From NCBI GenBank assembly GCA_023014365.1, contig JAEBUN010000005.1:1674001-1738000 (forward strand): a stretch of 64,000 bases of DNA. Reading direction: 5' to 3'. Positions 1 to 12,540 of the stretch are shown here, in pieces. A program made the position numbers and the translations under genes. The notes under the pieces were generated by a model that worked only from the letters and a program-made list of their open reading frames with translations, was not told the origin of the DNA and ran no database searches. How positions within the stretch are numbered: position 1 is the first letter of the stretch; each line of letters begins with the position of its first letter. This stretch comes from Lepiota brunneoincarnata (lineage: Eukaryota; Basidiomycota; Agaricomycetes; Agaricales; Agaricaceae).

Positions 1-3000
1 TATGATGCTGCAGAAAGGGCAGTTGTGGATTTAAACGGTGGTGATACCGACAATGATGGAGGGCTTGTGATGGCCGATGGCTCCCCTCGGGCAGCCGTCG
101 TGGGTAACCGAAGGTATCGCGCTCGCCTGGGCAAATACAAATATATCAGAGATTCTGTATGATCGGATCCTAATCACTTACGCGACTGCTTTGAGTGCCA
201 GCTTCGTTTGGTACGCCTGCAACCACCTATTGAATGCCCTGGCTGTTTGTTGACATCATCATAGCCACGTCAGATTTTGTTTACTAACTGGAAACGTCAG
301 TCGGAAACACATACACAGCATTGCGTTGTCGGATTTCTCTCGAGCTTTTCGTGTTTGTTGCGCAATTGGTATAGTTTCCTTCCATTTTTCATAGTATTTC
401 TTTTTGCAGCGCGAAGCGCAAAACTTGATCGCCATGATAGCTGGCTTGACCTAAATAGGCAGTTGGTTTCAGCTAGAAGGGAAAATAAACGCAATCTTAC
501 TTTGGCTTTCGCATGCCAAATGCTGAAGGCTTGATACAGCAAGTTTTGCTGGGTTCGTATCAACATCTCGTATTCCTGTAACAGTGTGAATGGCACAATC
601 GTTCGGTCCTAAGTGAAACATTACCAATGGGCGAAGCCGTAGCTCCAGATAATGGTCCTTCCATTTTTCCCAAGCGTTTTGCAGAATTTCGAGCTGAATC
701 TGATTTTCTTTGTTTTGTAAAACATATCTCCGGTGTTGGGTAACTCGGGTAGCAGCCAGCCACCGATAAAAGAGGCGACGCAATGTATCTATCACAGTCT
801 GGGCATCATACACCATGAAACCTCAGCCTGTGCTCACCTTCTTGCTTTAAAATAAGGTGATCGTCTAGGAGCCTCGAATTCTCCTTATGGCGTGCTCGAA
901 CAAGCTTGAAACGGTTCCAAGCAGCTCTGAAAGACAATGAAGCTACAGATTCTGTACGACATAACGATTTACTTACCTTTCGAGTTTCGCTTGACATATT
1001 TCTATGGCATGTAGCTCGCGTTCTCGCATAAAAATGACGCGTTTGGTCCAGTGGGCGAGCGCGCTCCGCCCAATTCGCTACCAGCCCATTAGAAAGAACA
1101 AATATACCAAAACGACGACTCCTTACCTGCCGAACACGTTCTTGCACAAGAGTCTCAGCCTGTTGGCATCGACGCTTTTGTTGTACGAGAAGAAGCCAAC
1201 CTGAGGTCAGTGTCAGTATCTGATAATGGTCAAATGCACGCAGGGCCGGCAGCTTACGATAGAGAATTCGTGCAGCTTGACGATCTTGCAGCCTCCTGAC
1301 GAGTTTCTGTCGCTTCCGCTCCTCCACACCCTCGCGAAATCGTGACAACCATATCGACCAAAATTTGTGGCAGACTTGGTTATCATAATGATGAGTGGCG
1401 GCGTGGTATGTGCTTTGACGTGATTCACACGCCCTCCGCCATTGGGAAAGGCTCCTCGACAGGATCCGCGTATTGGCACCGTAATGGAAGGTGACTGCGT
1501 GCTCTATAACGGCTCCCATTAGATCTAGGTATCCAGTTAAATTGGTCCGAAATTACCCTCTCGTCTCCTCATCTGTTCCATCTGACTCCTCCAGGCTGAC
1601 CATCCCTGGAGGGATAGCTTCTCGTCCCTCCGACGCCTAACTTCTCTACCCCGGACGTGTGCAGCCCATACGCGGAGTATAGCACAGACGAGAATCTTGT
1701 CCTGGCGGGCAGCATGCTTGTCCGCTCGGGTTTTGAGTACCTAGAGTTCAGCTTAAGTGGGTATCTAGGAGGAAAACAAAATCAAGGCGTACATGGACTT
1801 TTTGTAAACCATTTTTCCATGTCATCAAAGCCCGTTTCTGTAGATGGCAATCTCGAACATAGGCCGCTCTCCGATAATTATATCTGGTCATTAAGAGAGC
1901 CGCGGATCAGATGAGACGAGAATCCAAGCATGAAGAGCCACCTACGCGCGCCTTCTCCAAACATTCCAAGCATTCCACATAATTCTTGCCTCCACTCGAT
2001 GTATCATCTCCTTCTCGACTTCCAAAAGTCCAGTCGTGGACCGCCAATTCTGCCAGTATCGAAGGAGAGTCCCTCTGGTCCCCTGCAGCGCGAAACTGAT
2101 CTCCCTTTGTTTCAATCGCGTCTATACGCCTGAGCTTCTCCTTCCATCTCAAGAACGTCGACAGTAAGATTTGGCTGTTGTAACGGCGACTTGTGAGTTG
2201 AAACTCATGCATTTGGCACCACGATATCCAGGTATTCTTGAGAATACACAGATTATGCTTATCTTTAATCATTTTCATTTTGCTCCGCATATCATTGCGC
2301 CATTTTAGTTGTTGTCTTTCCCGTAGCTTGTCTCTCCATACCACCGTAGCAGCACGTAGCCGCCTGTTGGTGTCAAAGGCGACGACTTCTTGATACATCG
2401 CTTTTCGAGAAAGAAGCAAATTCCGCCAGCGGTGCAATGCCAGACGAAGAACAAAAGAGTTACGAGCTTCATCGATTTGTCCGGTGGTCACCTATTCATC
2501 ATGAATTTAGGAATATGCTGCAGTCCTAGTCGCTACTTACTACAATCCATTGATAACCTTGCCTCCAAACTTCCCAGCACCGTTCCAAGAGTTTCTCTTC
2601 ACGAAACCTATCGGCCTCCTCTTCAAGCTGTTGCATCTTGATACTATTCCAAACCTCATCGTCATTCAGTACTCTTCGCCTGTTTTCCTTGGCTTGCGCC
2701 ACAGCCTTCCGAGCAGCTGCAACATGATCGTTCCCCGTGACATGGGATGATTTAACAGCCTTTCCTATAGATCGAGGGACCGCCCGAACCTGTTTCGTCT
2801 GTCGTTGCTGGCGTGAGGCAACATTATAAGAGGGAGGAGTTGTCAATGGCACAGAACTTTCTGTTTCTGATACGGAAGCGTCACTGATTGGTGGCCTGGT
2901 ACGCGCAGAGGGTACGAGCCGTGAGGAGGAAAGGATAGGCGTATGTGAATGAGAATCTTGAGCCATTGAGGATTTGAAAGTAGTATATTGCTTAGACGAG

Positions 3001-3600
3001 AGTATGTTGAAGGTTTGATGGTATTGAGGTATATTTCCACCTGCATCGTCGTCATCCGAGCCAGAGTCAACGGTGATCGCGTCAATATCTTGCAATCGCG
3101 GTAAAGCAGCTCTGGAGGGTTGGGAAATAGATTTTGAACGCGATTTGACGCGTGAGGACACGCTCCCTAGACCGTCATCTGAAAGGGGTGCCACCTACTC
3201 CCATATGAGGGGTTTATAGCGATGCTTTCAGGATAGAAAGGACATACAACATCGTATTGCCTTTTCACTGTTTCCCACTTCTCGCCCCAATTCTTTCCCT
3301 TCATTGTCCCAAGCTTCAGGAGCTTGCCATAATAACGGACCTCGCCTGAGTCCATGCTCCGCTCCTTCAAAATGGCATTATACGCTTTAAAGACAACCGG
3401 GAAAGTGGTTGCCAGAGCACCGGCACGCGTAACGACCGCATCAATGAAGTCGATATCTTCAGGGAGAAAGATTGAGGAGTTCGGGTACAATAACAGTAGA
3501 AGTGGAGATAAGTGAGATGTCGGTCGACTGGGGGTCGAGGCGGTGCCTTGGTCAGTTGTGTCGATTTGAGAGGAGGGGACGCTCTAGTCGGCCGGAACAT
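1..3600 (-). CDS. SFI1: Sfi1-like centrin-binding spindle pole body protein (3' end beyond window)
   Basis: Sfi1 is a long helical protein of the spindle pole body half-bridge. It binds centrin (Cdc31) once per repeat and is needed for spindle pole duplication. Several exons on this strand carry the family's spaced repeats ending in an aromatic-plus-Trp pattern, for example around 2230-2300 (NTWISWCQ), 2140 (FLRWKEKL), 1330-1480 (FWSIWLSRF; LSQWRRA), 690-780 (LFYRWLAA; AWEKWKDH) and 190-240 (FNRWLQAY). The N-terminal part (3170-3490) contains an acidic stretch and a short helical domain (DIDFIDAVVTRAGALA). A 55-nt intron lies at 127-181, and the frame stays open to base 1, so the C-terminus is missing. 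The start is unresolved: an ATG at 3598-3600 reads MFRPTRASPP, but in a different frame from the acidic N-terminal exon. A missed intron or a 1-nt indel near 3580 would reconcile them. Family assignment is confident; exon borders are approximate. Confidence 0.82.
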
Positions 3601-3821
3601 TATAGTAACATGCATCGAGGGGTTATAGTACAACAAGTTGAATGGAGAGATGCAACCAGAGAAGAGGTTGGGTGGAAGATGTCATTGTCATCACACATTG
3701 TGACCACATCCGATTGGGGACTATTGAATTACATATGTTATGTATGTGTGTACATCTAAATTACTATATACATGTAAATAAATCAATATTCAGCCTCGCA
3801 GCACATTTTGATACAATGAAG
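3601..3821. other. AT-rich spacer between Sfi1 start and the C6 factor's stop
   Basis: About 220 bases hold the 3' end region of the transcription factor and the promoter of the Sfi1 gene. The stretch 3725-3795 is AT-rich with alternating TATA/TGTGTA words. I see no gene here. Confidence 0.5.
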
Positions 3822-6608
3822 TTACCACACCCGCTGGCCTGGATCGACCACAGGCCAAGCCTGTTGCATGGAGACCAGAGGCCGCATGCCAAAATCTTGC
3901 GTCGAACTTGAAGTCTCAGACGACGAAGATGGAGAGGGAAAATCTTGAGAAACAGTTCGGACGAAGTAGTTCAGACTGAAGTCCATCTCCGCTTCACCGT
4001 GGCCCTGATAGACCAAACCATCTGCAAACTCCGGAAGAAAGGTCGGCGAAACAGTGTTAATATAGGATGTATCAGGCCAGGAGGACAGATGGGGTGGCGT
4101 GAATGGTCGATCTGGCCCGCATTGAGGCAAATGTGGGGTAACAAGCTCAGGAGCCTTGGAGGAGAATCGCATCGACTTGACGTTGTGACGCTCCATTAAA
4201 GATGAAAGGAATTTTGAATATAGAGCTGGTGTGTGCCTTCCATCCAAAACGACGTCCCCCGAGCCCAGAACCTCAATCAAATGGGTGACCAAGGATATGA
4301 TCTCTCGCTGCTGTCTCTCGTCGAGAAGCGGGAGAAATTTGGGCCGAAGCAACTAGGAGTAAACGCATGAATGAATAGCTGCGGACATAGCTAGAGGTAC
4401 GCTCTTACATTTGCTAAAAAGGCAGCGGCATAAGCCACATAGAGGAAATGGGCCTCCATCGCAAACCGCAGATGACCAGTTGGATACAGCCGCTCAACCA
4501 TGATGGATATAACGGTCTTTGCAGCATCGAGTGCTTTTTTGAACACCTCGGATTTGCGCGAAAGGCCGCGTTTGAGTGAATGCTGAAAAGCAGATGCAAG
4601 TACCACTAAACGAAGATATGCCGTGATCCTGCATGAAGATGAGCATCAAAAGGCACCAGTGACAAAACTTAAGCGCACATCTGTGTGGTGTTGGAACGAT
4701 AATTGCAGATTGGAAGTGCTGAGGGGAGGCATTAGCGTGTTATAGTCTCGAGTCTGTGTCAGCGTATACTTACGCATAAACGTATATTCTTCTTTGTAAG
4801 CCATCACCCAAGCATTGAGCTCCTGCGCCAACTTCTCTTGGGTCTCTAGGCTGATAGCTACAATATCAAGATTCTGGTCGCATACGTTAGCCTAGGACGC
4901 TCGGATGAAAATAAAAACAATGAACCAACATCGGGTAATTGACCCTTGTTAAAAAGATTCAGTGTTTTCCGCCACTTCGCCATCACGATGAGTATCTGGA
5001 CATAGGCACACAGATGGACATCAAATGCTGTGTTCAGAGCCGAGGACTTGTACCAATCTTGCGAGGTCCTGGCCACAAAATCGTCGAGCCTGACCATAGG
5101 CATTTTACCAAACTGAATAGCATGCGAACCATCCACACAATAGCAGTTGAGCCAAGTCCTGACCCTATTTAATTTTTCCCTTTCGTCACAAGAAGGGGGG
5201 CGGAGGTTGATTGAGACCGAGTTCCATTGCCATCCTTCGTGTGTCACGTTAGTAAGCCACGTGGTCCAGAAACTCGGGAGCTTACCTGATAGCCACTCCC
5301 ATCAATAGCCAACTCCTATCTTCTGTCCACCGCTTCCGGGGAGTTGGGTAAACAGCCATGATTAAATATGCTTGACAAACGTCAACACTTTGATATCCAT
5401 CCACGAGCATTTGCCCAGCAGCATCCCGTGAGAAATCCATGGCTAGCGGATAAATATCCGGGCGATTAGCATAGTATCGCGAAGCGACAGAACAAACTAA
5501 TCCGAGGTGAGTCCAATTGATGCACTACTGGATTATAGGAGACAAGTACGCACCAGCGGTGAAAAGGAAAGGACAAGTCCATATAAGGTTTTCGGCCGTG
5601 TGCAGCTCGGGGTCAAGGATTGAAAAGAAGGGCTTTGGCAAGCCGGTCAGAAAGACGAAAACACATATCACGAGCAGAGCAACCTACATTGACGCGTGCG
5701 AAGAATCTACGGAGACACTTGTGTCAGACGAGATGGGCACGTACAAATTTGCATTTCCTTACAGTGAGAAAAGTTCCAGAATTTCTTCAGGATAAATGGC
5801 ACAGTACTTGATGATTGGTGGTGGTGAAAGGTCGCGAGTGTGGGGACCTGGCCATATACTGAGTACAAGATGGGGCTGCTTGGACGACCAAGATTCACCT
5901 CCAAAGTAAGATATCGCAGCGGATTCAGGACTCTTCCCCTTGTAATCCCATTTAAGAGCATGGAGCCTATTCTTGCCATGGCCTACTGTTGCATGAGGTT
6001 GGGAATTGACACGGTGCAGATTGGGGCATACCAAGTTCGATTCCTATTCCGGTAGCCTGGTGGGAGCTCGCCTTCTCCACCCAGTGATGAATTTTTTGTT
6101 CTGCTCGGAGTTGCTCATACTGCCGGAGCAAATTCTGGATCTGTATGTCCTTCTCGTGCGCCCTCTCCTGCAACTGCTCATGTGTACTAACAAACAGAAC
6201 TTGAGACCGATGTCTGGGGACGACGGGTGAAGAAAACGTACTCAGCTGGCTTTCGCCTCTTGCGCTCGCGAGGCTGACATGGTAAATTCTTGGCCTGGCA
6301 TCGACGACACTTACGGTCCCCTGGCGTAAATTCACAGCGAACCTTAGTGTACTCTTATTATTGATGTATCTCCTGTCATTTGAGAGCGGCGCTTGCCTTG
6401 ACTGATTTACAATCCACACATGCACCAGATCTTGGCAACCTGATGTCAGACGAGGCTAGCCTTCAACAACTATTTGGTGAACTCACGGTCTGATGATAGC
6501 ACGTATATCTTTCACATCCAATTCCTGGACACGATCATGGAGACCGACTGCACTTTCACCATCCTCCGTGCGACTGCCAAATCGAAAGAGCGGACTGTCA
6601 ACTTGCAT
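3822..6608 (-). CDS. Zn2Cys6 binuclear-cluster transcription factor
   Basis: A fungal C6 zinc-cluster transcription factor. It is expected to bind CGG-type sites in the nucleus as a dimer. The zinc cluster reads CVDCKSVKVRC-x8-CRRC-x6-C, giving the canonical spacing C-x2-C-x6-C-x8-C-x2-C-x6-C. It is assembled across a 54-nt intron (6343-6396) that begins GC rather than GT. A basic tail follows, then a coiled-coil segment (6100-6190, HEQLQERAHEKDIQIQNLL). The middle exons (5250-4400) match the fungal-specific regulatory domain (RTWLNCYCVDGSHAIQFG; MVRLDDFVARTSQDW). The C-terminus is Ser-rich, as in activation regions. The start ATG at 6606-6608 (MQVDSPLFRFG) has a good context (GCAGCC before ATG) and is followed by a GT-AG intron at about 6430-6490. 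The regulatory domain looks closest to Leu3/PrtT-type regulators, but targets cannot be predicted. Confidence 0.85.
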
Positions 6609-9557
6609 GGCTGCCTCTCTTCTGTTGTGTGGGGAGGCGTAGGGGCTGAGTGTGAGTCGTTGGCGCCTTCAACAGTCTGAGAGTGGATTGAGTCGAGGGG
6701 GGGGGGGGGGAGGGGGAGACCACTCAGTGAAGATGGGAAGGCAAGTGAGATTTATGGCGATGATTTCGGCTTGAACAAGTATAGTGCAGCAGATAGAAAG
6801 GCTGAAACGCATTCACCGAACAGAACGGTATCTGACAATTCACGAAATGCCGAGAGAGATCGACAGCATCTTGTGAAGATGCACTGTTCGTGTTAAGTCG
6901 CCGGCAATAGACGCCGGATTCTTGCCGCCCTTAGTAAGCTTCAGGACCAACAACCGATTTAGAATCCTCTGAGTCATTGCCATTAGCCCAATCCCACCAC
7001 CAGCATCGTATCAGAACATGGTTCTCTCGGGCCTCTGTCCAGAAAAAAGGGTGCAGTGGCCCTCCAACATCCCTCCTCGCGAATCGGACCAAAGAGTGCG
7101 GAGAACGGTGCGGCTACCAGGAACGGAAGAGTGGCTGATTTCAGGCGGTAGAGAGCAACTGTTGCGGAATGAGGCTGGCAGACTCTGTCTCCGAATGGAG
7201 ATGTGTGCCCCGCGCATCCCGACTCACGTGTCGATCAGACCCGCACGTGGCAACGCCGACCGCCCAAAACACTGCCTGGCTGAGCGCTTCACCCATCACT
7301 CCTGCCTCCGTGTGCGAATTTCGACACCATATTCCATCTTTGGTCGCTTTTTCTCAACCTACCGCAGCTTTCGACGCCGCATTCTGCACATGATCCAATC
7401 GACGGCTCAGCAGTCCGAGGCTTCTGGAGGCTAACTGGTTCAATAGCGCTCACCCTTTCTGGTAAAGCTTTGCCATCAAACGTGAGGACCCAATCCCCAG
7501 ATCCATCATTGTTCCCCACACACGTTGGAAGAGCAGATCCGGGTATATACAACATGGAGGGGAGAGGGGAAATGTTTCGTCGGCTTGGTGCGCTGTGCGC
7601 CCTGGGAATTCATGGCACCTCCCTTCAGTATACTTCGGGGAATAGCCATCGGAATACCTCCTTACAATAGTGACGAATAAACGGCACAGATTCTTGACCC
7701 ACTATCTCTTATTGAATCGTGCCAGTGCACGCACGACCCTGGCATTACTCATTGGATATTTGACTCTCGGGTCACGATGTCATTGAATTCCCGACATGTC
7801 GGAGTAAGTATGGATAGTGGTAATGCAACAACGAACGGATATGATATTTACGGAGATATCTGATGGTGGGGCTATGAACATCCCTGCTGTTCCGATCCCT
7901 GTATGTCGACCCTCCCTCTTCTCCCGCATCCCATATCAACACCGACTCGTGCTCAAAGTATGAGCCGTGCGTCAAGTTGATTACAAGGCTTGCCAGTGGT
8001 GACCTGTTGGCCGTCTTCTGCGCTCCATCTCCCAACAATGGCGCTTCTTTTCTCACAGGACCATAAGTGTGTGAGGACCTGTTCTAAATGGAAGGGCCTA
8101 AGCGATTAATGAAGGTTTTCATGATACGCCGTTATTCGTTGATTTGCTCCCCGTCACTGACATTTCTGCCGTTGTCGAAATTTTCTAGCAGGAATCTGAT
8201 TCTCCGTTCGCTATCCCCCTATGAACCCAAACGAGCTGGCGCCTCTGTTTCGACCTTGATGGAGAGGTTTGTTCAAGATGACACAGCTGTCCTGAGCTGG
8301 AGAAGCAGACAGACAACCTTGCCCGAAGACACATGCACACACAATGGACGCTGTGCGCTTCGATATCCAAGGCACTTTGCCTCGGGAGCCCTCAAGAGTG
8401 AATTTGACCTATTCCGGCAGGTCCAAGCGATGTAAGGATTTACTAGTACCCCTATGTCGTCGGTCTTTCGAGTTACAACATAATCGCAAGCGTCCGTCAC
8501 CCAGAAAGGGTGTTTGTTTGTGCAAGGCGGCGAGCTAATTGAGCATAGGGCCATCCGTTCGAATCATGAACCACTTTTAAGTAGCTCTGACCGATTGCCA
8601 CCGTATACACCTCCCCTAAAGTTGGTACATACGTCTCCGGAAGACTAGCCGACTCTGGAGAAGCGACCCTTCTATCAATTCCAATCCAACGATGGTTAGT
8701 CCTGTTGGATCGAGCGGCACCATAGCCAGCAGTAACAGTCGGTTGCTCCGCTGTAGTGGTATCCCCTGCGGAAATTTTGACCCTTGATAAACCTAACTTA
8801 AAACCGCGCGAGGTGTTCGGGCGTGATATGGTCGAGCCAATACAGGTACGACCCCGCTCATCCATTAAGTAAGTGCTCTTCATTTTCACCTCACAGGGAT
8901 CTACAGCCCTCCTCCCAACCCCATCATTGTTCTTTTCCTATGTCAGGCGTCGGCGCATCCGGAGAAACTTCCAGATCGGAAAGTTGGTGGGTTTGGATCG
9001 CGCCTCGCACAGGCAGATGTGTGTTGTTCTCTCAGCGGTGTCGACCGTGATACCCGTAGGTGTACCCCGCGAGTTTCGCAATCATGATCGAACGCGACCC
9101 TTGCTGTGCCCCTCTAGCTTACCTCACTGGTTGCGTCGCCCGCTGATGAGCTCCGTCGATCGTTGATGGGACCCAAACCAGGAGAGATTTCCATCAGCCC
9201 CAGGCCGAGGGGCTCGAAACGCCTCAACTCATAGTATCTGGTACATTATGAGGTGTTTCGAGGAACGCTCGCCGGCCAGCATATTTGAATGACTACTGTC
9301 GTCAGGGATCTTGGTAAATGCTCATATTGCGTCTACGGGGCTTCCACAGTCTGGATGTGCTGTTTTCTGGTCAGAACAAGGCAAATCCGCCCGTCTTCTT
9401 CGCCCAGTTGCAAAAGTGCTCAAAATGCGAAATTCGAGGTGGATTGAAATCTAAATATGCTACTATTACAAATGAATCATATTTTTTGTGTCGAGAAGTC
9501 CTGGGAATATGCAAGGATAGGAAGAACCGCAAGACATGAACAAGTTCAATGTGTCCC
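6609..9557. other. 2.9-kb stretch without a supportable gene
   Basis: This lies between the C6 factor (promoter side) and the 3' end of HSP70. It contains a 14-base guanine run at 6697-6710. Short open frames occur on both strands, the longest 138 codons at 7018-7434 (+) and 130 codons at 8497-8889 (-, containing YGAARSNRTNHRWIG). None shows a recognisable domain, convincing splice sites or codon pattern. It may hold UTRs, a non-coding transcript or a decayed gene; I cannot tell which. Confidence 0.5.
6697..6716. repeat. Poly-G tract (G14-A-G5)
   Basis: An uninterrupted run of 14 guanines, one adenine and five more guanines. It lies about 90 bases upstream of the start codon of the C6 transcription factor. 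On the sense strand of that gene it is a C-tract. It could form a quadruplex or be length-polymorphic. Confidence 0.9.
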
Positions 9558-11922
9558 TTAGTCAACTTCCTCGACACTGGGGCCGTCCTCCCCACCAGCA
9601 CCAGGGAAGCCTCCAGGTGCGCCTGCACCGGCACCAGGGAATCCACCCGGAGCACCACCCGGGAAGCCGCCAGGGGCACCACCAGCTGCGCTGTAGAGTT
9701 TCTGCATAATGGGACTGAAAAGCGGTCAGTAATTATCACGACATGGAATTGAGAGTAGAATACTGACTTCGCAACACCCTCGAGCTCCTTCTGCTTTTCC
9801 TCATACTCCTCCTTGGAAGCTTCTTGTGAGCTGTCGAGCCACGAAATAGTTTCATTGACGGCGGACTCGAGCTTGCTCTTGTCGGCAGCATCAAATTTGC
9901 CAGCGAGCTTCTCGTCGGTGATAGAGTTACGGAGGTTGTATGCGTACGACTCGAGGCCGTTCTTGGCAGTGATACGGGCAGCAGCAGCTTCGTCCTCGGC
10001 TGTGGCAGGACATGATCAATGTATTGTCGGGGAAATTAGTTCCCACTGAGATGGCTTACCTTTGTACGTCTCAGCCTCGGAGACCATGCGCTCGATTTCC
10101 TCCTTCGAAAGACGGCCCTTGTCGTTGGTGATGGTGATGCGATTGGACTTGCCGGTAGTCTTGTCAGAAGCAGACACATTCAAAATACCGTTGGCATCAA
10201 TGTCAAAGGTAACCTCAATCTGGGGAACACCACGAGGAGCGGGGGGGATACCAGAAAGCTCGAACTTGCCGAGCAAGTTGTTGTCCTTTGTACGAGCACG
10301 CTCGCCCTCGTACACCTGGATAAGGACACCAGGTTGATTGTCAGAGTATGTAGAGAAGATCTCAGACTTCTTGGTGGGTACTGTGGTGTTACGTTTGATT
10401 AGGGCGGTCATGACGCCGCCAGCGGTCTCAATACTGAGCAAGTCGGTTAGATCAAGTTGATCACATATGTTGCAGAAGAAAGTGCTTACCCGAGTGACAA
10501 TGGGGCAACGTCAAGCAAGAGAAGATCCTGGGTTTTCTCAGAAGTGTCCCCAGAGAGGATGGCAGCCTGGACGGCCGCCCCGTAGGCAACGGCCTCATCA
10601 GGGTTAATGCTCTTGTTGGGTTCCTTGCCGTTGAAAAAGTCGGAGACGAGCTTGATGATACGAGGAATACGAGTCGAACCACCAACGAGGACAATTTCGT
10701 GAACGTTAGCCTTGTCGATCTTGGAGTCGCGGAGGACCTTCTCGACAGGCTCGAGAGTACCGCGGAAAAGATCCTGACAGAGCTCCTCGAAGCGAGCACG
10801 GGTGAGGGATGTGTAAAAATCAATGCCCTCAAACAACGAATCAATTTCGATAGATGTTTGGGTGGCAGAAGACAGAGTGCGCTTTGCACGCTCACAAGCG
10901 GTGCGGAGGCGGCGGACAGCACGAGGATTGCTGGACATGTCTGTAATGTTTATTTAGTCAGTGTGATCTGAGGCCATATATAATGCAAGAACAGACCCTT
11001 CTTGTTCTTCCGCTTGAATTCTTGGATGAAGTGGTTCACAAGACGGTTGTCAAAATCTTCACCGCCAAGGTGGGTATCACCAGCAGTGGCCTTGACCTCG
11101 AAAATGCCCTCTTCAATCGTAAGAAGGGAAACATCAAATGTTCCTCCACCGAGATCGAAAATGAGCACATTGCGTTCGCCAGCTATCTTCTTGTCAAGGC
11201 CGTAGGCGATGGCGGCAGCGGTAGGTTCGTTGATGATACGCAGCACGTTGACACCGCAAATCGTTCCAGCATCTTTAGTTGCCTGGCGTTGAGAGTCGTT
11301 GAAATAGGCAGGGACAGTAATAACGGCGTTGGCGATGGTTCCACCAAGATATGACTCGGCAGTCTCCTTCATTTTGGTCAACACCATGGAAGAAATCTCT
11401 TCGGGAGACTGTTGGTCCATATGATCAATACGCGATTTCATCATGTCGGATATAACGTGAACTTACAAATTCCTTCTCTTCGCCACGGTATTCTACACGG
11501 ATGTAGGGTTTGCCGTTTTTGTTGAAAACCTTGAAGGGGAAGTGCTTGATATCGGATTGTACTTCAGCATCGTCGAACTTGCGACCTATGAGACGCTTGG
11601 CATCGAAGACACTTCAAAGGGTTTTTAAGTCATTCACGAATTTGATAAGAAACGATGTTGACTCACGTGTTGTGTGGATTCATTGCAACTTGATTCTTCG
11701 CCGCATCGCCAATGAGACGCTCATTGTCGGAAAAAGAGACATAAGAGGGTGTTGTGCGATTACCCTGGTCATTGGCAATGATTTCAACGCGATCATTTTG
11801 CCACACACCCACACAGCTGTTGATTGATTTTTATTAGTTTCAGGGGAAGGGTAGGGGAGGAAAGAGAGGACATACGAGTAAGTTGTGCCAAGATCGATAC
11901 CGATGGCTTTTGAAGAAGACAT
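9558..11922 (-). CDS. SSA1: Cytosolic HSP70 (SSA type)
   Basis: An ATP-dependent cytosolic chaperone that folds and disaggregates client proteins with J-proteins and nucleotide exchange factors. The N-terminus [16 protein letters not shown] is the phosphate-1 motif and is split by an intron. The other HSP70 signatures are present: the [14 protein letters not shown] motif (about 11130-11180), [17 protein letters not shown] (about 11260-11310) and [12 protein letters not shown] (about 10660-10700). The substrate-binding domain is intact and is followed by a GGFPGA-repeat tail ending EEVD at 9561-9572, the docking motif for TPR cochaperones. That places it in the cytosolic/nuclear SSA group rather than BiP or the mitochondrial form. 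At least six short introns interrupt it. Exon joins at TYS/CVGV, PHNT/VFDA and EKEF/SPEE restore the conserved sequence without gaps. Its promoter carries heat-shock elements (12039-12070). Confidence 0.97.
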
Positions 11923-12009
11923 AGCAATAGTTCAGGGTGTTGGTTTACGGGGGAGAGGTATTAGTGGGCGCAAAAAGTAAAGAACTAAAGGAGGGAGCTG
12001 TGTCCGAGC

Positions 12010-12022
12010 CCATACTTATATG
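12010..12022 (-). promoter_or_regulatory. TATA box of HSP70
   Basis: Read on the minus strand this is ATATAAGTATGG, about 90-100 bases upstream of the HSP70 start codon and immediately downstream of the heat-shock elements. The spacing fits a core promoter. Confidence 0.6.
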
Positions 12023-12038
12023 ATGCTTAGGAATTGAC

Positions 12039-12070
12039 GAGAATCTTTGGGAACTCTCTGGAATCTTTGC
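12039..12070 (-). promoter_or_regulatory. Heat-shock element array upstream of HSP70
   Basis: GAA triplets start at 12041, 12051 and 12061, exactly 10 bases apart. The intervening pentamers (CTTTG, TCTCT) are imperfect TTC units. This is the gapped nGAAn arrangement bound by trimeric heat-shock factor. It lies about 120-150 bases upstream of the HSP70 start and just upstream of its TATA box. A CCAAT word (minus strand, about 12115-12120) lies further upstream. Confidence 0.7.
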
Positions 12071-12540
12071 GAGATCACGTGCGGAGCATGCGTCATGTCC
12101 CTCTCGGAGAATCTTATTGGCTGTTATTCCCGATGCTTCTTGTACGTTCTGCTGCGCATACAAATCATAGATTAATTGAAAACATATAGTTTTCATAAGC
12201 GTCCTGTACGACCGGTGAGACGTCCCAAAGACTCAAATATCGAGTGGAGAAACTTTGTAGCCAGCCACCGTAGCAGAAAAGGATTATGGTATTCCAGGTG
12301 TGATGGGAACGAGGAAGAGGCAGAGAGGGAGGGTAAGGAAAACAAACATAAAGGGTGGTGTGGGCGATTCGAACAGGATCGGACTGTCAATGTGGGACGG
12401 CGTGTGACGAAGAGGGGTAAGAAGGATAGAGGAACAGAAGTATAACGGGTTACAATCGAAGTAAGTAGTACTAATTGTAACGAGTCGTATTCGATTGTCT
12501 GGGGGTATGTGTAGTCGGACTAAAGTTTGTTGGTGACTTT

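Noticed and set aside
8545..8570. Possible tRNA T-arm (GTTCGAATC)
   Set aside because: No matching A box or cloverleaf could be formed around it. No tRNA gene was found in the window.
8497..8889. 130-codon minus-strand frame (YGAARSNRTNHRWIG)
   Set aside because: It looks somewhat protein-like, but has no domain, clear splice sites or neighbours that support it.
10699..11354. Open frames of 90-123 codons on the plus strand across HSP70 exons
   Set aside because: They are antisense shadows of highly biased HSP70 codons, a well-known artefact. They have no own features.
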